Origin: Pseudoalteromonas peptidolytica
Lineage (GTDB): Bacteria > Pseudomonadota > Gammaproteobacteria > Enterobacterales > Alteromonadaceae
Length of the DNA stretch: 64,000 bases
Reading direction: 5' to 3'
NCBI RefSeq assembly: GCF_012641745.1
Contig: NZ_WEHZ01000011.1
Location: 1-64,000, forward strand
Shown here one piece after another: positions 9,361-18,974 of this stretch; the first letter of the stretch is position 1, and the number at the start of each line of letters is the position of its first letter. Both the position numbers and the translations under genes were made by a program. Under the pieces are notes generated by a model. The model worked only from the letters and a program-made list of their open reading frames with translations. It had not been told where the DNA came from and searched no databases.

Positions 9361-9416
9361 CGATGTCTTGAATAGGTAAACATGCTATAAAGCAAAAAAA
9401 TTATTAGGATACCACC

Positions 9417-9980
9417 GTGCATTTTTTAGACTTTGCACTTAGCCAATACAAACTCATTGTTACTCTGCTGGCCATATTAAGCTTTCCACTGTTAATGAAA
9501 GCGTGCTGTAAACTACTAGAAAAAGTCACCAGAGGTAAAATTGATTCTCACCGCAAGCAACGAGCTGACTTACTCGTTAGGGTTCTAGTTGCATTTGTGT
9601 TTGTCTGCTTTATGTTGGTATTTTGGGGAATAGAACTACGAGGTCTACTTGTACTTGGGTCATCGCTTTTTGCAATGCTCGGTGTTGCCATGTTTGCTGG
9701 CTGGTCACTTCTTTCAAACCTAACGTCATTTTTACTCATGTTTATTCAAAATGATTATCGAGTTGGTAACTGGGTTAGAATAGTTGATGGAGCCAACTTT
9801 GTTGAGGGTTGTATTGTTGAAATGGGATTGATGAGCGTCGTTTTGCGTCACGTCGACGGTCATAAAGTCGTCTACCCTAACAATTTATTCGTCACTAGAC
9901 CTGTACTTGTACTGAGCCAAGAACCAGTCAAGCCAAAACAGCCAGCTGCGCCAAGACGACCACTAGGCTCTAAGAAATAG
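9417..9980 (+). CDS. short MscS-like mechanosensitive channel family protein
   Basis: 187 residues from a GTG start with TTAGGAT 6 nt upstream. There are three hydrophobic segments (about 9-28, 50-70 and 76-105), then a beta domain with NDYRVGNWVRI and HKVVYPNN that matches the MscS pore/beta region, and a Lys/Pro-rich tail. It lacks most of the large MscS C-terminal vestibule. Probably an osmotic or ion-conducting inner-membrane protein. The 3' end overlaps the next, convergent gene by 11 bp. Confidence 0.75.
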   Translation: MHFLDFALSQYKLIVTLLAILSFPLLMKACCKLLEKVTRGKIDSHRKQRADLLVRVLVAFVFVCFMLVFWGIELRGLLVLGSSLFAMLGVAMFAGWSLLSNLTSFLLMFIQNDYRVGNWVRIVDGANFVEGCIVEMGLMSVVLRHVDGHKVVYPNNLFVTRPVLVLSQEPVKPKQPAAPRRPLGSKK

Positions 9981-10998
9981 GGCCTATATCATCGATAAAG
10001 GTTTCTAGCTGCTGCTCCACAATACTATTCGCATGAGCAAAATAGGCAATATGAAATACCGCATCACCCTCATTGACTAAAGGCAACATCTGCTGCCCAA
10101 TCACTATACCACTTCTTGGAGCAATAATTGCCTCTTCGCTTTGACCTAAGGGGCTGTCAATGTAAGCAAGAATTTGCCCTTTTGAAACGCGCTCACCTAG
10201 CGTAACCTGTGCACGTACAATACCGTCCACATCCGCCCTAACCCAGCTAGTCGCTGCTGCAATAACAGCATCATGAACTTGCTTTCGGCGTCGCCCTCGT
10301 AGCATTTTTAAGTGACGCATGACATTTTCTACACCTTGTAAACCAGCTGCTATCGCAAGCGCATCAAAGCGTAATGCCTCTCCAGCCTCGTATGTGATCA
10401 CCGGTATATCTAGACCTGAGGCTTCACTGCGAAGTGAACCATTGCGCAGTCGTGCATCAATAGCCACAGGAGTACCAAATGCCATCGCCATTTCTTTTGT
10501 CATCTCACAAGACAAATCTCCACGGATCTGAGGCAAATTTGAACGATGAATAGCGCCCGTGTGCAAATCTATGCTATGATTGGATTTTTTCACCACCAGA
10601 TCGAAAAACATATGCGCCATTCTCGCTCCAAGTGAGCCTTGCTCTGATCCTGGGAAGCAGCGATTCAAATCCCGCCTATCAGGAAGGTAACGAGACTTGT
10701 GAATAAAACCGAAAATATTCACGATCGGTACCGCTATTAGTGTACCTCGCAATGTAGCTGCATCGACTTTACTCAATAGCTGACGCACCACTTCAACCCC
10801 GTTAAGCTCGTCACCATGAATAGCCGCACAGACCATTAATACAGGGCCAGACTCTGCACCATTAACGACTTCAATTGGAATAGTCATTGGAGTGTGGGTA
10901 TACAGCTTCGCCACCTCCAATTGTACGGTTTGTCTTTCAGCTACCCCGACACGTGTATCGAGTAAAGTGAAAGGCTGGTTAATTTTAACCTTTGCCAC
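9970..10998 (-). CDS. succinylglutamate desuccinylase/aspartoacylase family metallohydrolase
   Basis: 342 residues with the M14-like zinc site H61-x2-E64 (HGDE) and H146 (DLHTG), the RDLNRCFPG substrate loop and the catalytic Glu in [10 protein letters not shown]-terminal beta domain (about 260-335; VKAQ-type barrel with GERVSKG) is biotinyl-like. I prefer the GTG at 10998 because AAGAGGA lies 8 nt upstream; an ATG at 11025 would overlap rimK by 41 bp. Position directly after rimB-rimK suggests a role linked to removal or recycling of glutamate-type modifications, but the substrate is unknown. Confidence 0.8.
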   Translation of the reverse strand: MAKVKINQPFTLLDTRVGVAERQTVQLEVAKLYTHTPMTIPIEVVNGAESGPVLMVCAAIHGDELNGVEVVRQLLSKVDAATLRGTLIAVPIVNIFGFIHKSRYLPDRRDLNRCFPGSEQGSLGARMAHMFFDLVVKKSNHSIDLHTGAIHRSNLPQIRGDLSCEMTKEMAMAFGTPVAIDARLRNGSLRSEASGLDIPVITYEAGEALRFDALAIAAGLQGVENVMRHLKMLRGRRRKQVHDAVIAAATSWVRADVDGIVRAQVTLGERVSKGQILAYIDSPLGQSEEAIIAPRSGIVIGQQMLPLVNEGDAVFHIAYFAHANSIVEQQLETFIDDIGPIS

Positions 10999-11890
10999 GT
11001 GTCGCAGTCCTCTTAGCAGCCGCATTTTTCTCGATGAACGAAATTATCATGCCCGCAATATCTTTGCCTGTTGCTTTTTCTATCCCTTCAAGGCCAGGTG
11101 ATGAATTTACCTCCATTACCAAAGGTCCACGTTCAGAGCGAAGTAAATCAACCCCCGCAACGTTCAAACCCATTGCTTTTGCAGCCGCTACCGCAGTGCG
11201 GCGTTCTTCAGGAGTAATTTTAACCAATGTTGCCGAGCCCCCTCGGTGCAAGTTAGAACGAAACTCACCTTCTTGCGCTTGGCGTTTCATCGCAGCGATA
11301 ACTTTATCACCAATCACAAAACAACGAATATCCGCTCCACCAGCTTCTTTAATATATTCTTGCACCATAATGTTGGCTTTGAGACCCATAAATGCCTCAA
11401 TAACACTCTCTGCTGCTTTGCGCGTCTCAGCAAGTACAACACCAATACCCTGTGTGCCTTCTAGCAATTTGATCACAACGGGTGTCCCACCTACCATTTC
11501 AAGTAGATCTTTGACGTCGTCTGGCTTACTCGCAAAACCAGTGATCGGCATGCCCACTCCCTTCCTAGACAACAACTGTAATGAACGTAGTTTGTCTCGT
11601 GAGCGCGTAATTGCTACCGATTCATTTAATGGGTAAACCCCCATCATTTCAAACTGTCGAAGTACGGCACATCCATAAAATGTCACAGACGCGCCAATCC
11701 GAGGTACAATGGCATCGAACCCACTGAGTTGCTGCCCCTTAAAATGGATCTCTGGCTCACTGCTATTAATATTCATGTAACAACGCAGCGCGTCTATTAC
11801 AGCAACCTCATGTCCCCTTTGCTCAGCAGCTTCAATAAGGCGACGTGTTGAGTATAAAGATTGATTCCTTGAAAGAATGCCAATTTTCAC
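10985..11890 (-). CDS. rimK: RimK, ribosomal protein S6-glutamate ligase
   Basis: 301 residues, nearly collinear with E. coli RimK ([54 protein letters not shown]). It is an ATP-grasp ligase that adds glutamate residues to the C-terminus of ribosomal protein S6. GTG start; its first bases overlap the rimB stop (GTGA), indicating coupling. The 3' end overlaps the AstE-like gene by 14 bp. Confidence 0.95.
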   Translation of the reverse strand: MKIGILSRNQSLYSTRRLIEAAEQRGHEVAVIDALRCYMNINSSEPEIHFKGQQLSGFDAIVPRIGASVTFYGCAVLRQFEMMGVYPLNESVAITRSRDKLRSLQLLSRKGVGMPITGFASKPDDVKDLLEMVGGTPVVIKLLEGTQGIGVVLAETRKAAESVIEAFMGLKANIMVQEYIKEAGGADIRCFVIGDKVIAAMKRQAQEGEFRSNLHRGGSATLVKITPEERRTAVAAAKAMGLNVAGVDLLRSERGPLVMEVNSSPGLEGIEKATGKDIAGMIISFIEKNAAAKRTATRGKG

Positions 11891-12321
11891 GATTTATCCG
11901 TTTTATTACTTAAGTATGAATGTTCTGGGTCAACAATAATGCGGCCTCGCATTGCTGTGCGCCCTAGCAGCATTCTAAATTTCATGGTTTCTCTATTGCT
12001 CAGCGTAATTTCAATAGGCCAAGCCTGTTCACCAATATGTAAGTTTGTCTCGATGACATAACGCAGCTCTTTATGACCTCCAGAGTCTGTGACTACACGT
12101 TCATCGAGTACTTTTGCTTCACAACATACTTCATAGTCAGTGTCATCCTGGAGTGGATGAAGCCAAAACCTAACCCATCGCTCGCCACTATCTGATTGAA
12201 ATGCTTCAACCTTAAAAGCATGAAGACAAGATGTTCTTGCTCCTGTATCAACTTTTGCTTTTATCTTATTAATTCCTAAGTCAGGTAATGAAAGCCATTC
12301 TCGCCAACCAACTGTGATCAT
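11887..12321 (-). CDS. rimB: RimB-like retropepsin-fold protein (DUF785/zinc protease family)
   Basis: 144 residues. The [12 protein letters not shown] motif (DTG at 25-27) is the aspartic-protease-like signature of this family, and [15 protein letters not shown] closes the fold. In Pseudomonas a related small protein, RimB, is encoded with RimK and modulates it. First gene of a tight three-gene operon (4-bp and 14-bp overlaps). The symbol is by context; catalysis is not proven for this family. Confidence 0.75.
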   Translation of the reverse strand: MITVGWREWLSLPDLGINKIKAKVDTGARTSCLHAFKVEAFQSDSGERWVRFWLHPLQDDTDYEVCCEAKVLDERVVTDSGGHKELRYVIETNLHIGEQAWPIEITLSNRETMKFRMLLGRTAMRGRIIVDPEHSYLSNKTDKS

Positions 12322-12690
12322 AGTGTGCTCTTTTATAGAATGAATTTGGACTTATACGCGCAATTAAGTCATATGAAAAACAAAATAAATTTATCCTAAA
12401 GATAATACTGTTTTGTCTTGGAGCTTTCTCAATTTGAAAGATAGCCTAACTCCTATAACCCGGCACACCAATTTAATATTTATGACTCGCGCTAGCGCTC
12501 AAACAGGCAACTGAAGATTCATAAATTAGCTGCGACTCAGAGTGATTGTTCTACAGTAACAGCACTCGTACACTTTTCAAGCGAGTACTCTATACTTGCT
12601 AATATTGTTCAGGGCATATCAAAACAATTTATTTTATCGCCAAGATATTGAAATGAATTTGAAAAATAAATTATCTATGTCAGGCTTGAT
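12322..12690. other. divergent intergenic region rimB/zntB
   Basis: 369 bp holding the promoters of both divergent genes. I see a palindrome GCGCTAGCGC near 12488 and a TATACT hexamer near 12591 oriented toward zntB, but no convincing -35. No gene or known operator is recognised. Confidence 0.4.
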
Positions 12691-13677
12691 ATGAACTTTT
12701 TGCTAGGAATAAACAATGACAGGATTACTCCATGCGTGCGTGATGGTCAAGGTGGCGGTAGAGTACTGTGCGAGCTCTCTGAAATTGGATCAGTCATTCA
12801 CAAAGAACCCTTATGGCTTCATTTTGATTATAGTTTTGAAGACACCACAGAGTGGTTAAAAAACCAGAGCTTTTTGGACGAATGGGAATACCAAGCCCTC
12901 ACTGCTGATGAGACCAGGCCAAGAACGGTTAATGGTAATGAGGGGTTATTGGTATTCTTACGCGGCGTGAATTTAAACCCAAAGCAAAGTCCAGAGGATA
13001 TGGTTTCTCTTCGCTGTTTTGCTAACGAAAAGCTTTTAATAACCTGTCGTAAGCGGCACATTATGTCTGCTCAAGACATGCTAACACAAATTAAAAAGGG
13101 TCAAGGGGCAAAGAGTATTGGTGAACTTCTCTCGACTTTAGTCATGCGTCTTTCAATGAGAATGCAAGATATTATTTGGCAAATAGAAGAGCAACTTGAT
13201 GAGTTTGAGGAAGCCCTAGAAAATAGCGAGCAACTACCCAACTATCAACAACTATCGGTATTAAGAAGACAAACCATCGGCTTAAAACGATACCTCAAAC
13301 CACAAAAGCTGGCGATCAACGAATTACTACTAGTTAAAGTAAATTGGCTAAATGAAGACCACTTACACCAGTTAGAAGAAGCGAATAATGCACTCAGCCG
13401 TTATATTGAAGAATTAGAAGCTGCGATTGAGTGGGCACAAGTGATTCAAAATGCGATCACTAACCACCAAAATGAGCAGTTAAACCAGAGAATGTACATC
13501 ATGTCGGTTGTGGCGGCATTATTTTTACCGCTGGGGTTCTTAACCGGATTGTTAGGTGTCAATATTGGAGGGATCCCAGGTACCGAATGGAATGGGGCTT
13601 TTGCCTTGTTTGTAATCATGCTGGTTGTGATCACCGCTGGAGTAGGAGTGTATTTCAAACGCAAAGGCTGGCTATAA
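12691..13677 (+). CDS. zntB: ZntB, CorA-family zinc transporter
   Basis: 328 residues. A large cytoplasmic N-terminal domain with long helices (about 1-265) is followed by two C-terminal membrane helices (about 268-290 and 300-322), with the pore motif GVNIGGIPG between them, the ZntB form of the CorA GMN loop. ZntB moves Zn2+ (probably with protons) across the inner membrane. Monocistronic; a tRNA gene lies convergently just after it. Confidence 0.88.
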   Translation: MNFLLGINNDRITPCVRDGQGGGRVLCELSEIGSVIHKEPLWLHFDYSFEDTTEWLKNQSFLDEWEYQALTADETRPRTVNGNEGLLVFLRGVNLNPKQSPEDMVSLRCFANEKLLITCRKRHIMSAQDMLTQIKKGQGAKSIGELLSTLVMRLSMRMQDIIWQIEEQLDEFEEALENSEQLPNYQQLSVLRRQTIGLKRYLKPQKLAINELLLVKVNWLNEDHLHQLEEANNALSRYIEELEAAIEWAQVIQNAITNHQNEQLNQRMYIMSVVAALFLPLGFLTGLLGVNIGGIPGTEWNGAFALFVIMLVVITAGVGVYFKRKGWL

Positions 13678-13681
13678 TGAC

Positions 13682-13756
13682 TGGCGCTCTCGCTAGGGAT
13701 CGAACCTAGAACTTAGCCTCCGGAGGGCTACGTGATATCCATTTCACCACGAGAGC
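13682..13756 (-). tRNA. tRNA-Arg (anticodon CCG)
   Basis: 75 nt including an encoded CCA. On the minus strand the acceptor GCTCTCG pairs with CGAGAGC; the D arm is GTG/CAC, the anticodon stem TAGCC/GGCTA holds the loop CTCCGGA (anticodon CCG), and the T arm CTAGG/CCTAG holds TTCGATC. All four arms fold. Confidence 0.95.
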
Positions 13757-13972
13757 GACGTCAACATAATAATGCGAAGTGCTAAGAAATACCAGACTAT
13801 GTTTTCTATATGATTAATTAACAACCGAATTTTGAAAAAAAGCTGTACTTTGAGCAAAAAACCAGTTATTCAACTATGCTTTGAAAATAATAAAACAGAA
13901 TGAGAGTGCTGTTTAACCGTCAATTCTGACAGAAAAAGGCAGTACCACAATACTTGATTGAGGATCACAAAT

Positions 13973-14155
13973 ATGACACCAATGACCACAGAGCAAGTTG
14001 CAGAATTTCTTGATGTTAAAGTTGAACGTGTAAGACGTCTTGCTCGAGAGAACCTGCTAGTAGCAAAAGACACTGATGCCAGTGGCGAGCCAATTTTTGA
14101 CAAAGCCGATGTGGAAAAATACAAAGAGCTTGCACAACGCTTAGGTGGCATTTAA
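13973..14155 (+). CDS. small excisionase/MerR-like HTH DNA-binding protein
   Basis: 60 residues. An N-terminal winged-HTH pattern (TTEQVAEFLDVKVERVRRLAREN) is followed by a wing with GEPIFDKADVEKY, as in MerR/Xis-type minimal DNA-binding proteins. The ATG at 13973 is chosen because GAGGATC lies 7 nt before it; an upstream in-frame TTG is less likely. It sits next to tRNA-Arg but no integrase is nearby. The target is unknown. Confidence 0.75.
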   Translation: MTPMTTEQVAEFLDVKVERVRRLARENLLVAKDTDASGEPIFDKADVEKYKELAQRLGGI

Positions 14156-14172
14156 GTCCAGCTTCTCCCGGT

Positions 14173-14211
14173 GCCAGTATTGTCAGTCAAGGGAACTGAT
14201 GCATTACTGGC
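14173..14211. other. imperfect hairpin between convergent genes
   Basis: GCCAGTA...TACTGGC with an inner TCAGT/ACTGA stem lies between the HTH gene and the kinase gene. There is no clear T tract on either side, so it is at best a weak terminator or an RNA-stabilising structure. Confidence 0.35.
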
Positions 14212-14225
14212 GTAGAGCCTTGCGT

Positions 14226-15047
14226 TTATATCCAAAGCGTTAATATTTCTCTCAATTTGTTCGCTTCATCGACAACTCCTTTTTGCTCATACCAATGAAT
14301 GCTCAGCAATAAGTATATTTGACAATATACCTTCAATTTAACGTCTGCATAGGATGGCGTGCACTTATGATTAAGTAGAAAGTAGGTATCAACAAGACGA
14401 TATGCTGATGCAACATCACGCTGAAAGCTGCATACTAATGCCGCCAGATCAAAAAAAATATCGTTGTGGCAGGCATATTCAAAGTCAATAAGACGCACGC
14501 CTTCAGGACTGCAAATAATATTACTAGTTACCAAGTCATTATGACAAAATGCCACGTCACTTGGTAATCCAGCAAGCTGAGACAAAAGCCATTGCACGTT
14601 TACAATAGCGCTACTCTCAAGCTCAATAGCCCTCATATAACCAACAAGGTCAAGAGTTTCATATACAGCAAGCTCAAGCCTATGTACTTGGAGCAATGGT
14701 TTTAATAGCGCCTCATCATCTAGCACACGGTTGTACTTACCCTCAGGGATATAACTGAATATGGCCATTCGCGTATCCATATCATATTGTAGTGCCGTCG
14801 ACGTAACTTCAACGCAAGCAAGCTTATTCTGTGCTGCTAGTGCTGCAACAGGAATATCATGACTGTAGCACTTTATGACAAATTGCTGACCATCACTGGT
14901 TATCAGATAATTGTTATTGCTCACCCCTTTCGTAAGCTTTCGTATATCATTAACAGCCACACCAAAAATTGCATTTACGCTTGCTTTTATTGCTTCTAGT
15001 TCAGAGTGTCGCAAGAGACTTACCTTGCTTTGCTTCATACTCTTCAT
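14226..15047 (-). CDS. choline/thiamine kinase-like phosphotransferase
   Basis: 273 residues of the APH/choline-kinase fold: N-lobe GVSNNNYLI and FVIKCY (ATP lysine), catalytic loop CHNDLVTSNII, and metal-binding LIDFEYACHNDIFFDLAAL. Placed after a PnuC-type transporter and a YkoF-type binding protein, it is probably a thiamine kinase (ThiK-like) trapping imported thiamine. The start is uncertain: ATG at 15047 or 15038, or TTG at 15014, which has AAGG 8 nt upstream and only 14 bp overlap with the upstream gene. Confidence 0.7.
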   Translation of the reverse strand: MKSMKQSKVSLLRHSELEAIKASVNAIFGVAVNDIRKLTKGVSNNNYLITSDGQQFVIKCYSHDIPVAALAAQNKLACVEVTSTALQYDMDTRMAIFSYIPEGKYNRVLDDEALLKPLLQVHRLELAVYETLDLVGYMRAIELESSAIVNVQWLLSQLAGLPSDVAFCHNDLVTSNIICSPEGVRLIDFEYACHNDIFFDLAALVCSFQRDVASAYRLVDTYFLLNHKCTPSYADVKLKVYCQIYLLLSIHWYEQKGVVDEANKLREILTLWI

Positions 15048-15621
15048 ACCAACGTTTATAGCCCCAACAAGCCATTAAGGTGTAGAAGATGAAAAGTACT
15101 AACGTCGGGTAGAACCCTTTTAGATAATAAAGATAAATAGATGCTGCATCTATCACAACCCAATATAGCCAATTCTCAAGTACTTTCTTTGCCACCAAGT
15201 AGGTGGTCACCACTGCAAAACAGGTTGTAAAGCTATCTAGATAGGCTAAATCCGCAGACATATAATGTTTAGTCACATAGCCAAGTACAACTGACACAAT
15301 AGCTGTCACGGCTATCACACTAAGATGTTTTGACATCGACCAAGAGGTTATCCGACTTGGGGCATTCTTGTTACCTTGACGCCACATCCACCAACCGACA
15401 ACTGCCATCACCATATAGTAGAAATGCAGCAAGGACTCCATGACGAGTGCACCGTTCCAATATAAGACTGTGTATATAAAAGTATTGATAAATGCCACAG
15501 GCCAGCACCAGATATTTTCTTTAATGGCTAATAATAAATATGCCACGGCTAGCACGACTGCAATGTACTCCCAAATAGACATGGCAGTAAAGCCAGCTAG
15601 CGTATCCGTTAACCACTCCAT
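15001..15621 (-). CDS. PnuC/PnuT-family vitamin transporter
   Basis: 206 residues with about seven membrane helices and the PnuC pattern (ENIWCWPVAFINTFIYTVLYWNGA, YYMVMAVVGWWMWRQ, DSFTTCFAVVTTYLVAKKVLENW). PnuC carries nicotinamide riboside; the subgroup PnuT carries thiamine. The flanking YkoF-like and kinase genes favour thiamine, but the sequence alone does not settle it. Its ATG shares one base with the upstream stop (TAATG), so translation is coupled. Confidence 0.8.
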   Translation of the reverse strand: MEWLTDTLAGFTAMSIWEYIAVVLAVAYLLLAIKENIWCWPVAFINTFIYTVLYWNGALVMESLLHFYYMVMAVVGWWMWRQGNKNAPSRITSWSMSKHLSVIAVTAIVSVVLGYVTKHYMSADLAYLDSFTTCFAVVTTYLVAKKVLENWLYWVVIDAASIYLYYLKGFYPTLVLFIFYTLMACWGYKRWYEEYEAKQGKSLATL

Positions 15622-15887
15622 TAAATAACCGCACTTTGTGTTGGAGATAAATCACCGGCAATAAACTTACAAACAAAAATACTCTTACCAAACGTTTCAA
15701 AAGAGCGTTTCATTTCTTGGTTTATGATAGAAGTAACGAGATCAAACTCTCCAAAGACCTGAGTCGACATGGTATTGGTGAGTACTTTTATATCATCGTG
15801 TTGATTTAATCTATCAATAAAACCTTGAATAAAAGGGATGTAGTCTTGATGAAGTGGATATTTACTGATTTCAACAGAAACTTGCAT
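15621..15887 (-). CDS. YkoF-type thiamine/HMP-binding protein
   Basis: 88 residues, a single ferredoxin-like domain (VSVEISKYPL, NTMSTQVFGEFD, VCKFIAGDLS) similar to one half of Bacillus YkoF, which binds thiamine or its pyrimidine moiety. No signal peptide, so cytoplasmic. First gene of the cluster, with a strong SD (AGGAG, 5 nt before ATG). Confidence 0.75.
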   Translation of the reverse strand: MQVSVEISKYPLHQDYIPFIQGFIDRLNQHDDIKVLTNTMSTQVFGEFDLVTSIINQEMKRSFETFGKSIFVCKFIAGDLSPTQSAVI

Positions 15888-16022
15888 GAACGCTCCTTAC
15901 AAATAGCAATCAATTGGCAATGTATGTATTCATTTTATTTTAACTTAATATGGTACTAATTTGAGGGAAAATTTAAGACTCCGGCGTTAGTCTAGTGTAA
16001 AAAATATAGTCACTTAGTAAAA

Positions 16023-16053
16023 GGCGAACTTCTCTTCGCGGATATAGTTCGCC
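16023..16053 (-). terminator. Rho-independent terminator after the GH109-like gene
   Basis: GGCGAACT/AGTTCGCC inverted repeat followed on the minus strand by TTTTAC, about 70 nt past the stop of the gene at 16124. Confidence 0.6.
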
Positions 16054-16123
16054 CCATCTTATTACTCACTGTTTTTATTCTTTTCAATGTGCTTTAGCAC
16101 CTACGAAAGCGCCATGGCCACTC

Positions 16124-17500
16124 CTAAACAGTAACAATCCCAAGCGGTGCTGCGGTTTGCCAAGCACCACGAGTAAAATCAGGAATGCTTAATGATTCAC
16201 TACGATTTGCCACAGATTGTACCGATAGTGGCGAGATCACTGACCAAGCTGCGCCATCATAAACATCTTGATCAAGCGGCTCACCATTGCGTAAACAATA
16301 AATCATGCGCCAAAACATTAAAAAGTCCATACCACCATGACCACCATTGCGCTCTGCTTCTTTACCCATTTTAATCCATAGTGGATGGTCATATTGCTTA
16401 TACCACGACTCCATGTCGTGATCCCATTCATGGAAGCTCTTAGTACCACCTTGCTCCAAAGCAATACGGTTAGGAAAGCCAGCAAAGACACCATTGGTAC
16501 CTTGGATGAGGTTATGACGTGAGTAAGGTCTTGGGGTTGTTGTGTCATGTTGCACCACAATACTCCGTCCCTTAATGGTTTTGATCATTGTTGTGTTCAT
16601 ATCACCAGCCACGTAGTTTAACTGATTACGCTCGTGATCTGCTGAAAACTCTCGCTTTGCATATGCAGCACGGCCAAGTGCTGGGGAGCTCATTGAAGTA
16701 AGGTAATCGAAACGATCGCCTCGGTTGATATTCATGTATTGGGAGACTGGCCCCAACCCATGGGTTGGATACAAATTACCATTACGCTTCGTATGCCAAT
16801 GAGTACGCCACGACCCTGTTTTATGCTCAATTTCTTTCATCTGCCAACGCAGTTCGTGGATATATGCGGCCTCTGCGTGAAGCAATTCGCCGAATATACC
16901 TTGTCGAACCATATTCAGCACCATCAGCTCATCGCGGCCATAGTTGACATTTTCCATCATCATGCAGTTCTTTTGCGTGCGCTCAGCGGTGTCAACGATT
17001 TGCCACATTTCTTCAACAGTTAATGCCAATGGCACTTCGACAAAAGCATGCTTGCCACTGTTCATCGTGTCAATGGCCATTGGCGCATGCCATTTCCATG
17101 GCGTTGAAATGATAACGATGTCAATATCATCCCGATTAAGCATATCTTGATAAGCTAAATCACTACCACGATACAGCTCAGGCTTTGGTAGCCCCCGTTC
17201 GTCAACGAGGTAACTAGCTGACTTTTCGAGAACTGCATCATGAGTATCACAAATGGCAACAATGTGCGCGCCCTCAATATGACTCATACGTTTAACATGA
17301 CCATAGCCACGCTGACCCACCCCGATAAAACCAACACGAACAACATCCATTTTTGGTGCAACAAGCCCAATGACCGAACGCCCTTGCTGCTTGGGTATGA
17401 TATTGCTATTTTGATTTGAACTTGCGCAGCCAGCAACAACACTGGCAGCCGCAGCAGCACCTGCGGCTTTTAAAAAGTCGCGGCGATTTACATTTTTCAT
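16124..17500 (-). CDS. Gfo/Idh/MocA oxidoreductase, GH109-like (alpha-N-acetylgalactosaminidase family)
   Basis: 458 residues. The N-terminus [21 protein letters not shown] is a twin-arginine signal ending in a lipobox, so the protein should be exported folded and lipid-anchored. The Rossmann NAD site is [12 protein letters not shown]; downstream [27 protein letters not shown] and [13 protein letters not shown] match GH109 enzymes, which cleave terminal alpha-GalNAc by an NAD-dependent mechanism. AGGAG lies 5 nt before the chosen ATG; the open frame upstream runs into a repeat element. Neighbours are a HexNAc-kinase-like gene and a nucleotidyltransferase. Confidence 0.82.
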   Translation of the reverse strand: MKNVNRRDFLKAAGAAAAASVVAGCASSNQNSNIIPKQQGRSVIGLVAPKMDVVRVGFIGVGQRGYGHVKRMSHIEGAHIVAICDTHDAVLEKSASYLVDERGLPKPELYRGSDLAYQDMLNRDDIDIVIISTPWKWHAPMAIDTMNSGKHAFVEVPLALTVEEMWQIVDTAERTQKNCMMMENVNYGRDELMVLNMVRQGIFGELLHAEAAYIHELRWQMKEIEHKTGSWRTHWHTKRNGNLYPTHGLGPVSQYMNINRGDRFDYLTSMSSPALGRAAYAKREFSADHERNQLNYVAGDMNTTMIKTIKGRSIVVQHDTTTPRPYSRHNLIQGTNGVFAGFPNRIALEQGGTKSFHEWDHDMESWYKQYDHPLWIKMGKEAERNGGHGGMDFLMFWRMIYCLRNGEPLDQDVYDGAAWSVISPLSVQSVANRSESLSIPDFTRGAWQTAAPLGIVTV

Positions 17501-17538
17501 TTTGACTCCTAAACGATACTTCATCAACAGCGTACATG

Positions 17539-17744
17539 TACCAGTTAGCCTTAATACTTGCTCAATTTGAAGAAGCAAACCTGACGTTAACTGAGTTCAA
17601 AATTTCTCATTTAAAACACTAAATAACAAATTTTTTGCCTTCCTGCATGAATGTAGGTAGCTTGGCGATAACAGGACGCAGTAGCGGTGTTAGCAACAAA
17701 GTTTTCTCGCCTCAAAATCGCAAACTCAATCAAGCTAATCGGTA
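17539..17744 (-). mobile_element. MITE-like repeat copy G (inverted, degenerate)
   Basis: 206 bp that aligns along its length with the reverse complement of the other repeat copies (TACCAGTT...AATCGGTA ends; shared blocks ACTTGCTCAATTTGA, GATGTAGGTA-like and TTTTCTCGC). Many substitutions and no matching flanking trinucleotide (ATG versus TCG) indicate an old insertion. It occupies most of the region upstream of the GH109-like gene. Confidence 0.75.
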
Positions 17745-17814
17745 TCGGTGCTGAGTGTAAACAAGCTAAACCATACCGATTCTAGGTTCAAAAGATTGCG
17801 ATAAAACCATAAAA

Positions 17815-17836
17815 AAAAGCGCCTAAGCGCTTTTTA
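17815..17836 (-). terminator. Rho-independent terminator after the kinase gene
   Basis: AAAAAGCGC/GCGCTTTTT hairpin; the minus strand continues with eight T residues. About 20 nt after the kinase stop codon. Confidence 0.88.
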
Positions 17837-17854
17837 TCAATACCCTATTTTCAA

Positions 17855-18928
17855 CTAGATAGATTGTATAATTTCTATTAAGTTAGGTTCTTTTTCTAAG
17901 ACACTCGCATAAAGTGCCAGCTGGTTTTTAGCTCTATCTAGATTATGGCCAGTTCGATGAATAGCAAAATAGTTATCGCCATCCAGGTAGTCGGTCAAAA
18001 AACGCAAGCCTATCATTAATGGCATAACTTTAGCGCCAAGAATAAAGCTATCTTTCTCAGCTTTTGTCACGCTAGCTTGCAAAGGTTCAATATAACCCCG
18101 AGCGAGTGCCGAAAATATGTTCTCCCTAACTTGTACTTGAGCCAAGTTGGTTGAATCTTCCGGCTCAGGAGAGCAAAAAGTGCGCACCATATCACCAAAA
18201 TCAAATAGCCAATGGCCAGGCATGCAGGTATCTAAATCAATGACCGCTCTGGCTTGGTCACTATTTGTTGAAAACAGCATGTTATTGATTTTAGTATCAT
18301 TGTGACAGGCTCTTAACGGTACAGCTTGCTGTACTTTTTGTAATTCATCCGCGAGCGAGAATTGTTGCTGAAAAGCCTCTATCACCTCACCGCACAGCTT
18401 AGCTCTATTATGCTCATCTTTCTTTAGCACCTTATTGAAAGTATCAATACGCATCGCCAAATTATGAAAATCAGGGATCACATGATGTAACTGGGTTGCA
18501 TCAAAATCATTTAGGGCATGAGCAAATTGTCCAAACGCATTTGCAGCGGTTTGAGCCTGCTGTTCGCTTGTAACCACATCTTCACTATAACTGCGACCAA
18601 TAAATGCAAGCGCACGCCAAACTTCGTCGTTAATATCAACTAAATATTGGCCTGAACTCGTTGCTAAATGCTTAATAATAGCGAGGCTATATTCACCATT
18701 GAGCGCTTTCGATGTTAAGTGTTGCTCAATGGCACGAGCATTTTCTACTAAATGCTGCGGATTGGGGAACACATTAGTATTGAGCTTTTGTACTACCATG
18801 GTTTTCTGGGCGTCTTGCAACAACATTGTTGTATTAATATGCCCATTGCCGATCGGCTTCATTTTTGCTTCTTCACTAATGAGCCCATATTCATCAGCGA
18901 GCTGTTGCGCAACAGCTTGATATTCCAT
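17855..18928 (-). CDS. NahK-like N-acetylhexosamine 1-kinase (APH fold)
   Basis: 357 residues, close to the length of Bifidobacterium NahK. APH motifs: GNGHINTTMLL (P-loop-like), CHNDTKINNMLF (catalytic Asp and Asn), VIDLDTCMPGHWLFDFGDMVR (metal Asp and the NahK-like DLDT-MPG block). Predicted to make GlcNAc-1-P or GalNAc-1-P. I chose the ATG at 18928 because GAGGTG directly precedes it and it avoids overlap with the upstream gene; upstream TTG (19015) and ATG (18997) are possible. It forms a two-gene unit with a nucleotidyltransferase. Confidence 0.72.
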   Translation of the reverse strand: MEYQAVAQQLADEYGLISEEAKMKPIGNGHINTTMLLQDAQKTMVVQKLNTNVFPNPQHLVENARAIEQHLTSKALNGEYSLAIIKHLATSSGQYLVDINDEVWRALAFIGRSYSEDVVTSEQQAQTAANAFGQFAHALNDFDATQLHHVIPDFHNLAMRIDTFNKVLKKDEHNRAKLCGEVIEAFQQQFSLADELQKVQQAVPLRACHNDTKINNMLFSTNSDQARAVIDLDTCMPGHWLFDFGDMVRTFCSPEPEDSTNLAQVQVRENIFSALARGYIEPLQASVTKAEKDSFILGAKVMPLMIGLRFLTDYLDGDNYFAIHRTGHNLDRAKNQLALYASVLEKEPNLIEIIQSI

Positions 18929-18974
18929 ATTCACCTCAAAAGAAGATAAATCGAATGTTGTTGTGTGAAGAGGG

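Noticed and set aside
13682..14225. Integrated mobile island at tRNA-Arg
   Set aside because: No integrase, no duplicated tRNA end, and flanking genes are ordinary chromosomal genes.
15888..16123. TPP riboswitch upstream of the thiamine-like cluster
   Set aside because: I looked for the THI-box core on the minus strand and did not see it.
17501..17578. Extended N-terminus of the GH109-like protein
   Set aside because: The extension lies in repeat copy G and would bury the twin-arginine signal; a strong SD precedes the internal ATG.
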